Shown here piece after piece: positions 6,671 through 15,279 of a DNA stretch of 31,294 bases. Both the position numbers and the translations under genes were made by a program. The DNA is from a virus. Each line of letters begins with the position of its first letter. Positions within the stretch are counted from its first letter, which is position 1. Under the pieces are notes generated by a model, which worked only from the letters and a program-made list of their open reading frames with translations, made no database searches and was not told where the DNA came from. The DNA lies in the IMG/VR virus record IMGVR_UViG_3300042934_000441, positions 1 to 31,294 of that record; one strand, written 5' to 3'.

Positions 6671-6682
6671 ACGACGTTCCTT

Positions 6683-7402
6683 TTACGAATCAGTTAACCC
6701 CAGATTACCGGCACCGAGCTTCTTGTGAGAAGAGTATTCGCCGCTGGTAATAGGAAGCACGATGATATCTTGGGGGTTACGCAGATCCATTGCTTCGAAC
6801 CAGTTGTTGTAAATCAGTTTGTAATACCCAGCACGCAATACCGTTGATTTGTTCAGCGGCAGCATGTTCCCTTCAGCAATTCGGACGTATGCTTTCACCA
6901 CCACTTTACGGGGCAGCTTCGCATCACTGGTGGCTTCACGCCCCACCTTCGTAAAGAAGATCTCACCAATTGGTGTTGCCGGATAACGCACATGTGCTTT
7001 GTTGTACGGTACCAGCCAAACTTCTTCCGTGGAATCCGCATCGCCCAGGATTTTCTTATTGGGCTTCAAGGCCACTTCATAATTGATCGCGTAGATCTTC
7101 CACCCACCCGACCACTTTTCCGCATCCATTTGTTCCCAGTCGTACAACGCCGAACTGTACCCAGACAAACAACCGTTCAAGGTGCCCGCTGTAGAAACAC
7201 GAGGAACAGAACGGTCCTCCCGATTCATAGTGCGACGCGATACACGCGGTTCAAATGACTTAAGGCTGTTGTTGGTACTAATGTGGAACACCACCCCCGA
7301 CGAGTTCGCCGGGGTAAGAATGTCGACATTGTTACCGATGGTATTTGGCCAATACTCCAAAAACCGACGCATGTCCTGCAGGTCAGTGTTATCGTCCACC
7401 AT
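6683..7402 (-). CDS. Unknown protein with HxS..PRVS signature (239 aa)
   Basis: A 239-residue protein. Residues 39-83 read FHISTNNSLKSFEPRVSRRT, then ED..VPRVSTAGTLNGCLSGY. This is a recognisable conserved block (His-x-Ser, Pro-Arg-Val, acidic pair, second PRVS, GCL) seen in phage proteins whose fold I cannot name with certainty. It loosely recalls the first strands of ADP-ribosyltransferase-like domains, a tentative idea only. The C-terminal half is strand-rich (KVVVKAYVRIAEGN). Its ATG shares one base with the upstream stop (TAATG) behind a strong GAGGAG SD, and it is 12 nt upstream of the prohead protease, so it is part of the late structural operon. Confidence 0.78.
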   Translation of the reverse strand: MVDDNTDLQDMRRFLEYWPNTIGNNVDILTPANSSGVVFHISTNNSLKSFEPRVSRRTMNREDRSVPRVSTAGTLNGCLSGYSSALYDWEQMDAEKWSGGWKIYAINYEVALKPNKKILGDADSTEEVWLVPYNKAHVRYPATPIGEIFFTKVGREATSDAKLPRKVVVKAYVRIAEGNMLPLNKSTVLRAGYYKLIYNNWFEAMDLRNPQDIIVLPITSGEYSSHKKLGAGNLGLTDS

Positions 7403-8127
7403 TAGCTCCTCAGCAAGGCTTCTACGCCTTCCACACGATCTGACGGGTTAATCAATGCAGAAACCACACCATCCTGGAAGTAACTACCAATCAGTTTCGC
7501 CACCGTATTCGTTGACGTTACAGCTGGGTTACGCAGCCCCACAATGGTAGGCGGTTTCTTGTACACGTCGGCCAGTGCCTGCGGTACATTACGGTACTGT
7601 TTGTTCAGATCTTCAGGGTCACGGGAAATAATGTTAATGATGGTTTCGAACACTTGCGGGTTCGCACCCATCTTAAAGCCCGCGTACTTCGGTGCCAGAT
7701 GGAAACACTTCGCCAGGTCAAACAAACTCCATCCATATGGCGCATTGCCGTTGATGATGAGTTCGTTAAACAAAGGAGGAATGCAACTGTCCGTTTTCGG
7801 AATCCAGGTGGTTTCGAATACCGTGCTACCGGGTGCAAACGACAACTCATAGTACGGGTTCCCGTCCAGCTTCACCTGACGCACTTCGGTCGGGGTCAAG
7901 ATCATGATAGCCGGTACCAGGGTCGCACAATAGAAACCACTGTCCGTTGCCATCACGAACTCACCCACTGACCAGCAGGTTTCACCAACGTTCGCTAACC
8001 CTTTGTTAACGTAACGCTGAGGGATGTAGACTTTACACCCCTCACGGCAAACAACCGAACTGTCGTCAAGTTTGACCAGATTGGCACGGACCTTGTCCCG
8101 GTTACGTGTTAAAGATGACAGGTCCAT
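7402..8127 (-). CDS. Virion-type protein of unknown function (241 aa)
   Basis: A 241-residue protein with a beta-rich first half (SVVCREGCKVYIPQRYV; VPAIMILTPTEVRQV) and a helical second half. There is no signal or membrane segment. I do not recognise the family. Its place between the 508-residue virion-type gene and the protease, with gaps of 9 nt and minus 1 nt, points to a conserved head or tail component of phiKZ-like phages; this is inference from synteny. The start has AAGGG before TAACCCATG. Two in-frame TAA codons (8137-8139 and 8131-8133) close the upstream gene. Confidence 0.75.
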   Translation of the reverse strand: MDLSSLTRNRDKVRANLVKLDDSSVVCREGCKVYIPQRYVNKGLANVGETCWSVGEFVMATDSGFYCATLVPAIMILTPTEVRQVKLDGNPYYELSFAPGSTVFETTWIPKTDSCIPPLFNELIINGNAPYGWSLFDLAKCFHLAPKYAGFKMGANPQVFETIINIISRDPEDLNKQYRNVPQALADVYKKPPTIVGLRNPAVTSTNTVAKLIGSYFQDGVVSALINPSDRVEGVEALLRS

Positions 8128-8136
8128 GGGTTACCC

Positions 8137-9663
8137 TTACGATTGGAAGTTGTAGTAAACGTCGTTCATCAGTGATTTGATGACCATATCCATAACGACA
8201 TGCGACGCGATGGCTTTTGGTGACAGTGTCTGATCCGGGTAGTTGTTCATTGCAGTAATGAACTCATCCACACGCAGGCGGCAATAGATGAATGACGCGA
8301 AGACGTAGGTGATGACCTTGTCCAGGTTGTCGCTGGTGTTAACCGGCAGTCCACTGGCCAGGTAATTCTGAATGTCGCGGATCATGTCTTGCTTGGTGCA
8401 GTCCGGGTTGATCTTAGCCCAGTAATCCTGGTCGATGTTCACCACGTGCTGAATCGCCGCTTTGGTCAGCGCTTCCATGGTGAAACGGTGTTTGCTCGAC
8501 ACTGCCATACCGGTGTAGGTACTCACCACGTTGTTGTACGCCGCTTCGTACTGCGGACGCATTTCCAGAATGGTACGACCAGACACCTGACGCTGAGAGA
8601 ACACGTTACCAATGATGGCTTCAATCGACCCGCCTTCTTGCAGGTACCATTTATGCACATCACCGTTCAGCAGGATGTTGTCGGTTTTCTGACCCAGCTG
8701 CCAGTTGCGAACAATTGGCATGTTGATGATCAGGGTTTTGTTTTCCACCGCAGCCACACGTGCACGGTAAACACGACCGATCACTTTACCGAAGTGGGCT
8801 TTGAACGCAGAGATCGCCAGGTTATAGGTTGGCAGATCCATACCCCACTGCACGCCTGCCACTGGATTGTCATACAGGGCGTTGGCTAACAGGAAGCCAG
8901 ACAGAATCGCGTCGTAACCTTTACGGGTATCCAGAGCATCGCCCAGGGTACCTGCATTCAGCACACGACCATTGCTGCTGTTACCGAGCATGCGGCTCAG
9001 GAAACGGAAGTCATCAGAATCAGACACTGGCTGACCCTGGAACCAGATTTGCCAGATGGCGGACAGGTGGCCCGGGATCTCTTTGTCTTCACGTGCAATA
9101 AAGTCACGCACTTCCTGAGAACCCGAATTCACCAGCGCGTGCAGTTGCTCATCGCTGAGGGTCGGCAGTGAAACAGAAGGCATACCAACCAGATCGACTT
9201 TGTCGTACTGGGTAGCAATCCCGTCAACCAATGCACCGGCCCACAGTGGGTCGTAGTTGTACACATCGACCTCAGGGATGATTGAACGCGCTTGAGCGTT
9301 ATCGGCCACGTACTGGTCAATGTATTCACGCGTGGCATTGATCGCCGGAATAACCACTTCACGTGCGTTGGTGATCATACCCTTCACGCCGGCTGCAATA
9401 CACTGCGCCGCACGTGCCTGAACAAAGCCGTGTTCAGAAGGCAGAATGATAGGTAGATTCTCAGAATCACGACGACCTGTGTCAACCGGAGAGGACACCG
9501 CCATCAGGGTTTCTGCAACGGTGGTGTCATCAGCGTGCAGGGTTGCACTCGCCATGGTCAGGTTTCCAATCGGTGAACCTGCACAGGTTTCCAAACGGAT
9601 ATTGCGTTCGGAGAGCATTTCAGCAAGCGGCATAATAGCCGTTACTACTTGTTTCTTCAGCAT
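8137..9663 (-). CDS. Large virion-type protein of unknown function (508 aa)
   Basis: A 508-residue protein without obvious catalytic motifs. It is mixed alpha/beta with several hydrophobic but not membrane-spanning stretches, and ends in a helical region (AIASHVVMDMVIKSLMNDVYYNF). Codon use looks like the neighbouring RNA polymerase and protease genes. In phiKZ relatives the genes between the virion RNA polymerase beta gene and the protease encode virion proteins, so a structural role is likely; I cannot name the component. AAGGA SD before ATG; the gene follows the 65-residue gene by 12 nt. Confidence 0.78.
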   Translation of the reverse strand: MLKKQVVTAIMPLAEMLSERNIRLETCAGSPIGNLTMASATLHADDTTVAETLMAVSSPVDTGRRDSENLPIILPSEHGFVQARAAQCIAAGVKGMITNAREVVIPAINATREYIDQYVADNAQARSIIPEVDVYNYDPLWAGALVDGIATQYDKVDLVGMPSVSLPTLSDEQLHALVNSGSQEVRDFIAREDKEIPGHLSAIWQIWFQGQPVSDSDDFRFLSRMLGNSSNGRVLNAGTLGDALDTRKGYDAILSGFLLANALYDNPVAGVQWGMDLPTYNLAISAFKAHFGKVIGRVYRARVAAVENKTLIINMPIVRNWQLGQKTDNILLNGDVHKWYLQEGGSIEAIIGNVFSQRQVSGRTILEMRPQYEAAYNNVVSTYTGMAVSSKHRFTMEALTKAAIQHVVNIDQDYWAKINPDCTKQDMIRDIQNYLASGLPVNTSDNLDKVITYVFASFIYCRLRVDEFITAMNNYPDQTLSPKAIASHVVMDMVIKSLMNDVYYNFQS

Positions 9664-9675
9664 GACGCGTCCTTA

Positions 9676-9873
9676 TTAAACAGCAGGGGCCGAGATCAGC
9701 AGTGGGGAAACGATGTTCTGCAGTTTAGCAGCCACCAGGTTAGGTAATGCGTCTGGGTCGTTAACAACGCTGAGATCCGCAATTTCATTACCGCTGATGG
9801 CTTCCATTACTGCGCCAGTGGTTGCGACAATGTTTGCCAGAACGTTGGCGTTCTCATAAAGCTTCGTGGACAT
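9676..9873 (-). CDS. Small protein of unknown function (65 aa)
   Basis: A 65-residue, Ala/Val/Asn-rich, mildly acidic protein starting MSTKLYENANVLANIVATT. It has helical segments and no charged C-terminus. A strong AAGGAG SD precedes the ATG, and it follows the terminator behind the endolysin gene. Hydrophobic residues are spread out and do not form a clear membrane helix, so a holin role is not supported by sequence despite its place next to the endolysin. Confidence 0.7.
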   Translation of the reverse strand: MSTKLYENANVLANIVATTGAVMEAISGNEIADLSVVNDPDALPNLVAAKLQNIVSPLLISAPAV

Positions 9874-9884
9874 ACTCTCTCCTT

Positions 9885-9913
9885 AAAAGGACAGGAGGCG
9901 GTTTCCCACCTCC
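9885..9913 (-). terminator. Hairpin terminator after endolysin gene
   Basis: Minus-strand stem GGAGGTGG / CCGCCTCC (8 bp with one G-U pair) with a GAAA tetraloop (9894-9913), then TGTCCTTTT. It sits 8 nt past the endolysin stop and just before the SD of the 65-residue gene. Confidence 0.75.
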
Positions 9914-9920
9914 CATTAAA

Positions 9921-10604
9921 TTACAGCGGACGACGGAACTGTGGTTGCAGACCCCGCGCTAACTTCTCCAGCACTTTCCCCGCGGCTTCCGCTTTGGTGA
10001 TGGCACCGTCTTTGTCAGCATCCAGGCCTTTGTTCTGCAGGTAAGTCGTAGGACGACCTTCTTTGGTCCACAGCACGAAGTTCTCAGGTTTGCCTACTGC
10101 GGCTGGCCACAAGATCTTCATGTAAAGGTCACTCACGGTCATGAGTTTACCGGTCAACGGTTTGAAGTACAGATACACGTACTCCAGCTGCTGTTCGGCT
10201 GTCATTTTCACGAGTGCTTCTACTGTGGTACCGCAGTCCGTTGCAGCCGCTTTGCCAAACTGAATGAGACCGTAATAAGGTGCACCTGCGCCGTTCTTAA
10301 TCGTCGGGCTGAAGGTTTCCCCAGTCTCAAACGCCATACACGCCATGAGCATGCTGGCACCACCTTCTGGCATCTTCAACTGCTGTGCCATGAGACGCAC
10401 ACGCGCAGAGAACGCCGGTGACACTTTTGCACTCCAGGCGATGTCAAGATCAAGACCACCCAGAGGCGCCAGTGGTTTACCGGCATTGATGTAAGCGGTT
10501 AGCGCACCTTGGGAACCGTTCCCCCAGATGCCATCAACAACACCGGTATAGAAACCGGCGTCTTTTAGCTGCTGCTGCAGACTACGGACTTTTTGCTCGT
10601 TCAC
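9921..10604 (-). CDS. Modular endolysin: peptidoglycan-binding plus lytic transglycosylase-like domain
   Basis: This 227-residue enzyme is predicted to cleave peptidoglycan at lysis. Residues 1-40 form a peptidoglycan-binding type 1 module (VRSLQQQLKDAGFYTGVVDGIWG). Residues about 65-170 form a lysozyme/SLT-like catalytic domain with AFETGETF (Glu93 the likely catalytic acid), GAGAPYYGLIQFG and a helical end. The order matches phiKZ gp144 (about 260 aa). Near the C-terminus, residues 195-206 (DADKDGAITKAE) are a full canonical EF-hand calcium loop, not a standard part of gp144-type enzymes as far as I recall. The start codon is GTG with CAGGAG 7 nt away; it lies 3 nt past the beta-subunit stop. 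No signal peptide, so export needs a holin not identified here. Confidence 0.85.
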   Translation of the reverse strand: MNEQKVRSLQQQLKDAGFYTGVVDGIWGNGSQGALTAYINAGKPLAPLGGLDLDIAWSAKVSPAFSARVRLMAQQLKMPEGGASMLMACMAFETGETFSPTIKNGAGAPYYGLIQFGKAAATDCGTTVEALVKMTAEQQLEYVYLYFKPLTGKLMTVSDLYMKILWPAAVGKPENFVLWTKEGRPTTYLQNKGLDADKDGAITKAEAAGKVLEKLARGLQPQFRRPL

Positions 10605-10607
10605 GAT

Positions 10608-13600
10608 TTACTCCTGCAGTGAATGGCGTAACTTGATTGCGTTTTTGGTCACCGTGTACAAGTAGGAGTTCATGGCACCGATGATGTACGGCGAGGTCAC
10701 CATACGGTTCGCGATCGACAGGTTGGAGAAGATTGCTCCCACTTCCAGACCGTTGACCGTGGTGATGCGTTCGTCGTAGATGTAACCAAAGGTTGATTTC
10801 ATCTGGTTGGCAAACACACCTTTATCACCGATAATGGTTGGCATAGGCACGATCAGGTAAACGTAGATCACCGCTTGTTTGTTCTCAAGCGTGTCACCAC
10901 CAATACGCAGACCACCCATAACCTCACCGGTTTCCGCTTTACTGCCACGCATCTGACGATTCAGTTTGCGGCGTTCGCGGTCAGACCGGTTAGCCACAAT
11001 GGCCAGGGACTCCGACATGTCCTCAATGCTACCCCGATACAGCACCTCAATTTTTGCGACACGACCGGTAGCTTTCGCTTTCGGGTTGTCGTTGCCAAAG
11101 ACACGAAGACCGTCGTAACTGCCGTCGTCATCCAGGCCAAGCTGGGCGCTCACCAGGTTCTCCAGGGTACATAAGATTGTTTCCTGATCGACTTCGTCAC
11201 CGACCGTTACCAGGTTACGTACCTCTTGATCGAAGTTAACCAGAATCGGAATTGGCTTACCGGTAAAGGTTGCCAGTTCCTTACCTACACCACGATAAAT
11301 CATCGAGGAGTCTTCGTAGGTAAACTGATCTTCCATCAACGCTGTGTTGACCATCACCCCGCCTTTCCACGAGACCTGCGTAGGTTCCATGAAATCGCGC
11401 TCGAAGTAGTTGCGGTTCCAAACGATCACATGACCTTTCTTCACCGTGTCGCCCGCTTTCATATCGGTAACAATCTCATGCACATACATCGTACCTGAGG
11501 CTGACCCAAACCGTGTTCCGATTTCGACACCCACCACACGATCACCGTAATCAACCAGCACGTGCTTGTCGCTGACTTCTGTGATCACCCCATCCCCTTC
11601 TGCAGGGTAGGCAAAGATCTTGGTGACGCGGTGCGCCAGCATACGCTCAGCACCGGTACGGTACGGCGTAGTTTTGTATCCCACTGCATACATACCCTGG
11701 GAGTGCTGGACCGAGGTAAACATCACACGTTGTGGTGAATCACGGTCAGAGCCTGGGTTAAGCATGGCAGTAAAGGAGACCAAACTTGCTGGGTTGGTTT
11801 CATCGGTGGCAGCTTGAGCGTTTCCGCGCAGGTCTGTCAACAACGGATCACCCACCATGTGCGCCGTGTAACCAACATCGGAGTTATCCACCGACGACTC
11901 AGAGACCACGCCCAGGTTATCAGGAATGAATTCACGAGTAGGTTTGGTCATGGAACGCGCAGTACGTCCGCCAGTACCACCAAAGGTGACTACTGAGTAA
12001 TCCTTGGAGCTGTGGACGGGGTTGCACTCTTCGACCGGGGTGGTTGCAGTGTCGTCAAGCAACGCGTACCACACCGCATCCGGATGAAGTTCCAGTCCGG
12101 CTTTGGTAGCGACGGCTCGTGCTTTCAATTGACGGGTTGCTTTCACCAGTTCATTGTACACCGCGCCAGCCACACGCTCGGAACCACGCACACGTTGTTC
12201 ACGCATTGAGGTCTCACGAATGTGTTGATCGTTTAGCAGCATCTTAACCGCATGCAGCAGTAACAGATCCCAGCGGGTTGGCGCACCCATGCGTTTCAGT
12301 TCTTCACGCGTAATCGGGTCAATGAACATATCACGCATCAGATCGAGTTCACGCACCCAGCGCACACCCATACCAGCTGACGCCAGTAAGTTGGAGTACA
12401 CGGATTTACGGTCAAAGTCGTAGCGGCTAAAACGCTGCACTTCTTTGTCGTAATAGTTGAACCCGTTCAGCAGCATCGCGGCAAAGCGGTCGCTGCGGTT
12501 GAATACCAGCACCTCATCGTTAAAGGTAACGGTACGTTCATCCGCGGTCAGGTTAAGACGCTCACCACGCTGAGCAATACGAACCTGCAACTGCAGTTGT
12601 TCGATCATCACCGACAAGCCGTAGTAGTAGGCCAGGATCACACCCACGGGAATGGCTTTACGGAAGACCTGCAGCTCCACAGTTTCCACCGGTGCTTTGG
12701 CAGCATCTAGCCCTAAGAAGGTTTCGAAGTCACCCAGCTGTTCCAATGAATCCCCGTTGGCCAGATACAGTGCACCCGAGTCATCCATCAGTACCGGGCT
12801 GCCTTGACGGTGTCCACAGATTGCCAGCTTGTTTGCGTAGTACCGATCCCACAGCTCTTCACCAAACTGGGCTTTGATCTGTTTGATGGAGAACAGGAAC
12901 GAGATACCCTGATAGTCGAACCCTTTATAGCGCTGAGAGATGACCGCGTACGTATGTGGCACCCGAACACTGGATACAAAGTAACGCCCAATCACCAGAT
13001 TAGAAACCGGCGGCTCGTACGTTGAATCACTTGGGTTAGCCAGTGACATCAAGTTAATGCGGTTGCCCAGCCACTTACCGTAGTCATGTACCGCCTTCTC
13101 AGAACGGGTCATGAAGCTCTTACCGTAATAAGAGGTCATGGAGACTTTGGTAGAGGAGACTTTGCGAATCGGAATATCAACACGCTGTTTACGCACACGG
13201 CTCTTAACGTTATTCACCAATGTGGTGCCGTCTTCTTCGAGCTTTGGTACACGGAAACGAATCGTGCTGACCTTCCCGCCCACGGGCTGCACTTGCACGG
13301 CATAGACCACATACGCGGTGACTGCATCCTGTTTCTCTTCGCGCTGGTAATCGAGTACCGCTACACCCGCACCCATCACCGACATCACCGCGTTCGCAAT
13401 GTCAGACTCCAGGACGTTGTTGATGTAGTTCTTGTCGAGGTTAACCAGACAAGTGGTCAGCATGCCTTTATTCAGGATACTGATTGAGTCAGGCGCTTCA
13501 CCACCGGAGAGATCCGTCAGCACTGTCGGGTCAATCTTCATCAGATCAGCCAGTGTGCCTTCACCCACCGGGTTAGGGATGTTTTTGTACTGTTCAGCCA

Positions 13601-15269
13601 GGCGTTGGAAACGTTTGTATTCCGCTGCTGACAACATCCCTGCATCGGCCAACACTTCCACCTGTGCCAGGACACCGTCTTCCGGTTTTGCTTCCACGTT
13701 GTTATTGGGAACGACTTGTGCAACCCGGCCTTCACGGTCATGGTTGAATTCATCGTCCGCAATCTCGTCACCAAAGCTACGTTGTTCGTAGACTTCAATG
13801 TCGGTCAGTGGCTCATCACCGTCGGTCTTCTTGGCTGCAGCAGGTTTAGCCGGTTCAGGTTCATCCAGTGTTGGGATATCCACACCGAATACCGAAACAG
13901 GTTTAGCAACCGGTGCCGGTGCATCTTCTTCATCAATCTCCGGTTCTGCACCCTCGGTCTGTTGAGCCGCCGGTGGAGCAATTGCCTCAATGACTTCAGG
14001 CTGCTCCGCTTCTTCGCTGATTGATGTGCCACCGGTTTTCACTTCGAACAACTTGGTCATGAACTTCAGCATGTGTTTGCGGAAGTTGTCCAGACCGTTG
14101 TTGCCCTTTGACTGTTTCAGGATCTCTTCACGCCACTTTTCAATGACATCAAGACGCACCACAGTGTACGCGCCCACGTTACCAAATACCAGGTGGATCT
14201 TTTCCAACTGTTTCGGATCGTGATCAAGCATGCTGAACAGGGACGCTTCACGGTTACTCCCTAACCATAGCCAAAAGTGAATGAACCAATAATCATTCGC
14301 CGTACGCAGACGGTTCATGACTGACATCTGCAGTTCAGGCTTAAAGCGCATGACACGTGACTGGAACGCGCCCAGGGCTTCCATGCCGGCAGACAGATCG
14401 GTCAACAGCGGCTCGTAGTTCGGCAAGGTGCTCGGGATCAGGAAGACTTCATTCCCGGTTGCCATGCGGATCAAGGTATCCAGTAACCGACCATCTTGGT
14501 TACTGATACGCGCACCTGGTTCCCACGCTTGGTCCGACGCACCGTAATACGCATCACGGGTATCTTCGAACGCTTCGAGTGCCGCATCAATTAACATACC
14601 CTGGTCGTAGTCATCCAAGTTTTCCAGGCCCGCACCGTACCACTGACTCACGGGCACGCCGTCCATCCAGGCTTCGGTACCCACGCCCTGAATCTTGTCC
14701 AACCCTTTTGCCATACGCTCATCGTAGACACGCAGCTGTGACAGCTGAGGCAGTGACGCCGGCATCTGTAAATAGATGAACTGGTTACGCTCAGACTCTT
14801 TCTGGATGTTGGTCATCCGTTCCATCACAGTGTACTGCATGTTGTACCAGCGGAAGTAGTTCACGAACATCGCTGGACGATAGGTCAACTGGTGTTGTGC
14901 CATCGCGTAGTTTTCAACAATACAGTAGCGCTGGTTCGCCATCACTGACGCAATGTTACGGACCAGCTTGAAACGTTTGTGACGGTTATGATACTGCTTG
15001 ATCATGTTGTTCAACGACAACGTCTTGACCTGGGGATTCCCCAGAGGCGTTTTGATTTGACGCACATGGTCAATATAGACGTCATCGCTGTACTTGTTAA
15101 TCAGCAGGTCATTTTGCTCGATACCGTATTCGGTCAGATCCGACGGGACGTAGTGCAGTAATGCGCCACGGGGTAGTTCAAAGTCAGCCAGCGGGAAGAA
15201 GTGCGGGCTGAATACGTGCTCTTTCTTTCGCACACAGATCTTACGAAAGAAGCTATTATACAAAATCAT
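10608..15269 (-). CDS. Virion RNA polymerase beta subunit, main part (phiKZ gp178-like)
   Basis: A 1553-residue subunit of the multisubunit RNA polymerase carried in the virion. Diagnostic beta motifs lie in the C-terminal third: GANMQRQ-like SVQHSQGM; FTYEDSSM with Glu1319-Asp1320 matching bacterial FEDS; GDK (Lys1483) and NQMK (Lys1491), the two active-site lysines at exactly the bacterial spacing of 8; then SIANRM matching bacterial PSRM. The chain stops shortly after that, so the bacterial C-terminal clamp segment is missing; it is encoded at 29801-30469. Residues about 408-530 are an acidic, Pro/Ala-rich, probably disordered linker with a possible protease site (Ser418-Glu-Glu420). It starts 10 nt after the beta' stop, with AAGG overlapping that stop, so the two are coupled. 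Confidence 0.92.
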   Translation of the reverse strand: MILYNSFFRKICVRKKEHVFSPHFFPLADFELPRGALLHYVPSDLTEYGIEQNDLLINKYSDDVYIDHVRQIKTPLGNPQVKTLSLNNMIKQYHNRHKRFKLVRNIASVMANQRYCIVENYAMAQHQLTYRPAMFVNYFRWYNMQYTVMERMTNIQKESERNQFIYLQMPASLPQLSQLRVYDERMAKGLDKIQGVGTEAWMDGVPVSQWYGAGLENLDDYDQGMLIDAALEAFEDTRDAYYGASDQAWEPGARISNQDGRLLDTLIRMATGNEVFLIPSTLPNYEPLLTDLSAGMEALGAFQSRVMRFKPELQMSVMNRLRTANDYWFIHFWLWLGSNREASLFSMLDHDPKQLEKIHLVFGNVGAYTVVRLDVIEKWREEILKQSKGNNGLDNFRKHMLKFMTKLFEVKTGGTSISEEAEQPEVIEAIAPPAAQQTEGAEPEIDEEDAPAPVAKPVSVFGVDIPTLDEPEPAKPAAAKKTDGDEPLTDIEVYEQRSFGDEIADDEFNHDREGRVAQVVPNNNVEAKPEDGVLAQVEVLADAGMLSAAEYKRFQRLAEQYKNIPNPVGEGTLADLMKIDPTVLTDLSGGEAPDSISILNKGMLTTCLVNLDKNYINNVLESDIANAVMSVMGAGVAVLDYQREEKQDAVTAYVVYAVQVQPVGGKVSTIRFRVPKLEEDGTTLVNNVKSRVRKQRVDIPIRKVSSTKVSMTSYYGKSFMTRSEKAVHDYGKWLGNRINLMSLANPSDSTYEPPVSNLVIGRYFVSSVRVPHTYAVISQRYKGFDYQGISFLFSIKQIKAQFGEELWDRYYANKLAICGHRQGSPVLMDDSGALYLANGDSLEQLGDFETFLGLDAAKAPVETVELQVFRKAIPVGVILAYYYGLSVMIEQLQLQVRIAQRGERLNLTADERTVTFNDEVLVFNRSDRFAAMLLNGFNYYDKEVQRFSRYDFDRKSVYSNLLASAGMGVRWVRELDLMRDMFIDPITREELKRMGAPTRWDLLLLHAVKMLLNDQHIRETSMREQRVRGSERVAGAVYNELVKATRQLKARAVATKAGLELHPDAVWYALLDDTATTPVEECNPVHSSKDYSVVTFGGTGGRTARSMTKPTREFIPDNLGVVSESSVDNSDVGYTAHMVGDPLLTDLRGNAQAATDETNPASLVSFTAMLNPGSDRDSPQRVMFTSVQHSQGMYAVGYKTTPYRTGAERMLAHRVTKIFAYPAEGDGVITEVSDKHVLVDYGDRVVGVEIGTRFGSASGTMYVHEIVTDMKAGDTVKKGHVIVWNRNYFERDFMEPTQVSWKGGVMVNTALMEDQFTYEDSSMIYRGVGKELATFTGKPIPILVNFDQEVRNLVTVGDEVDQETILCTLENLVSAQLGLDDDGSYDGLRVFGNDNPKAKATGRVAKIEVLYRGSIEDMSESLAIVANRSDRERRKLNRQMRGSKAETGEVMGGLRIGGDTLENKQAVIYVYLIVPMPTIIGDKGVFANQMKSTFGYIYDERITTVNGLEVGAIFSNLSIANRMVTSPYIIGAMNSYLYTVTKNAIKLRHSLQE

Positions 15270-15279
15270 AAAGGGTCCC

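Noticed and set aside
8389-8889. 166-codon plus-strand frame opposite the 508-residue gene
   Set aside because: Antisense shadow with unusual His/Val composition and no start signal.
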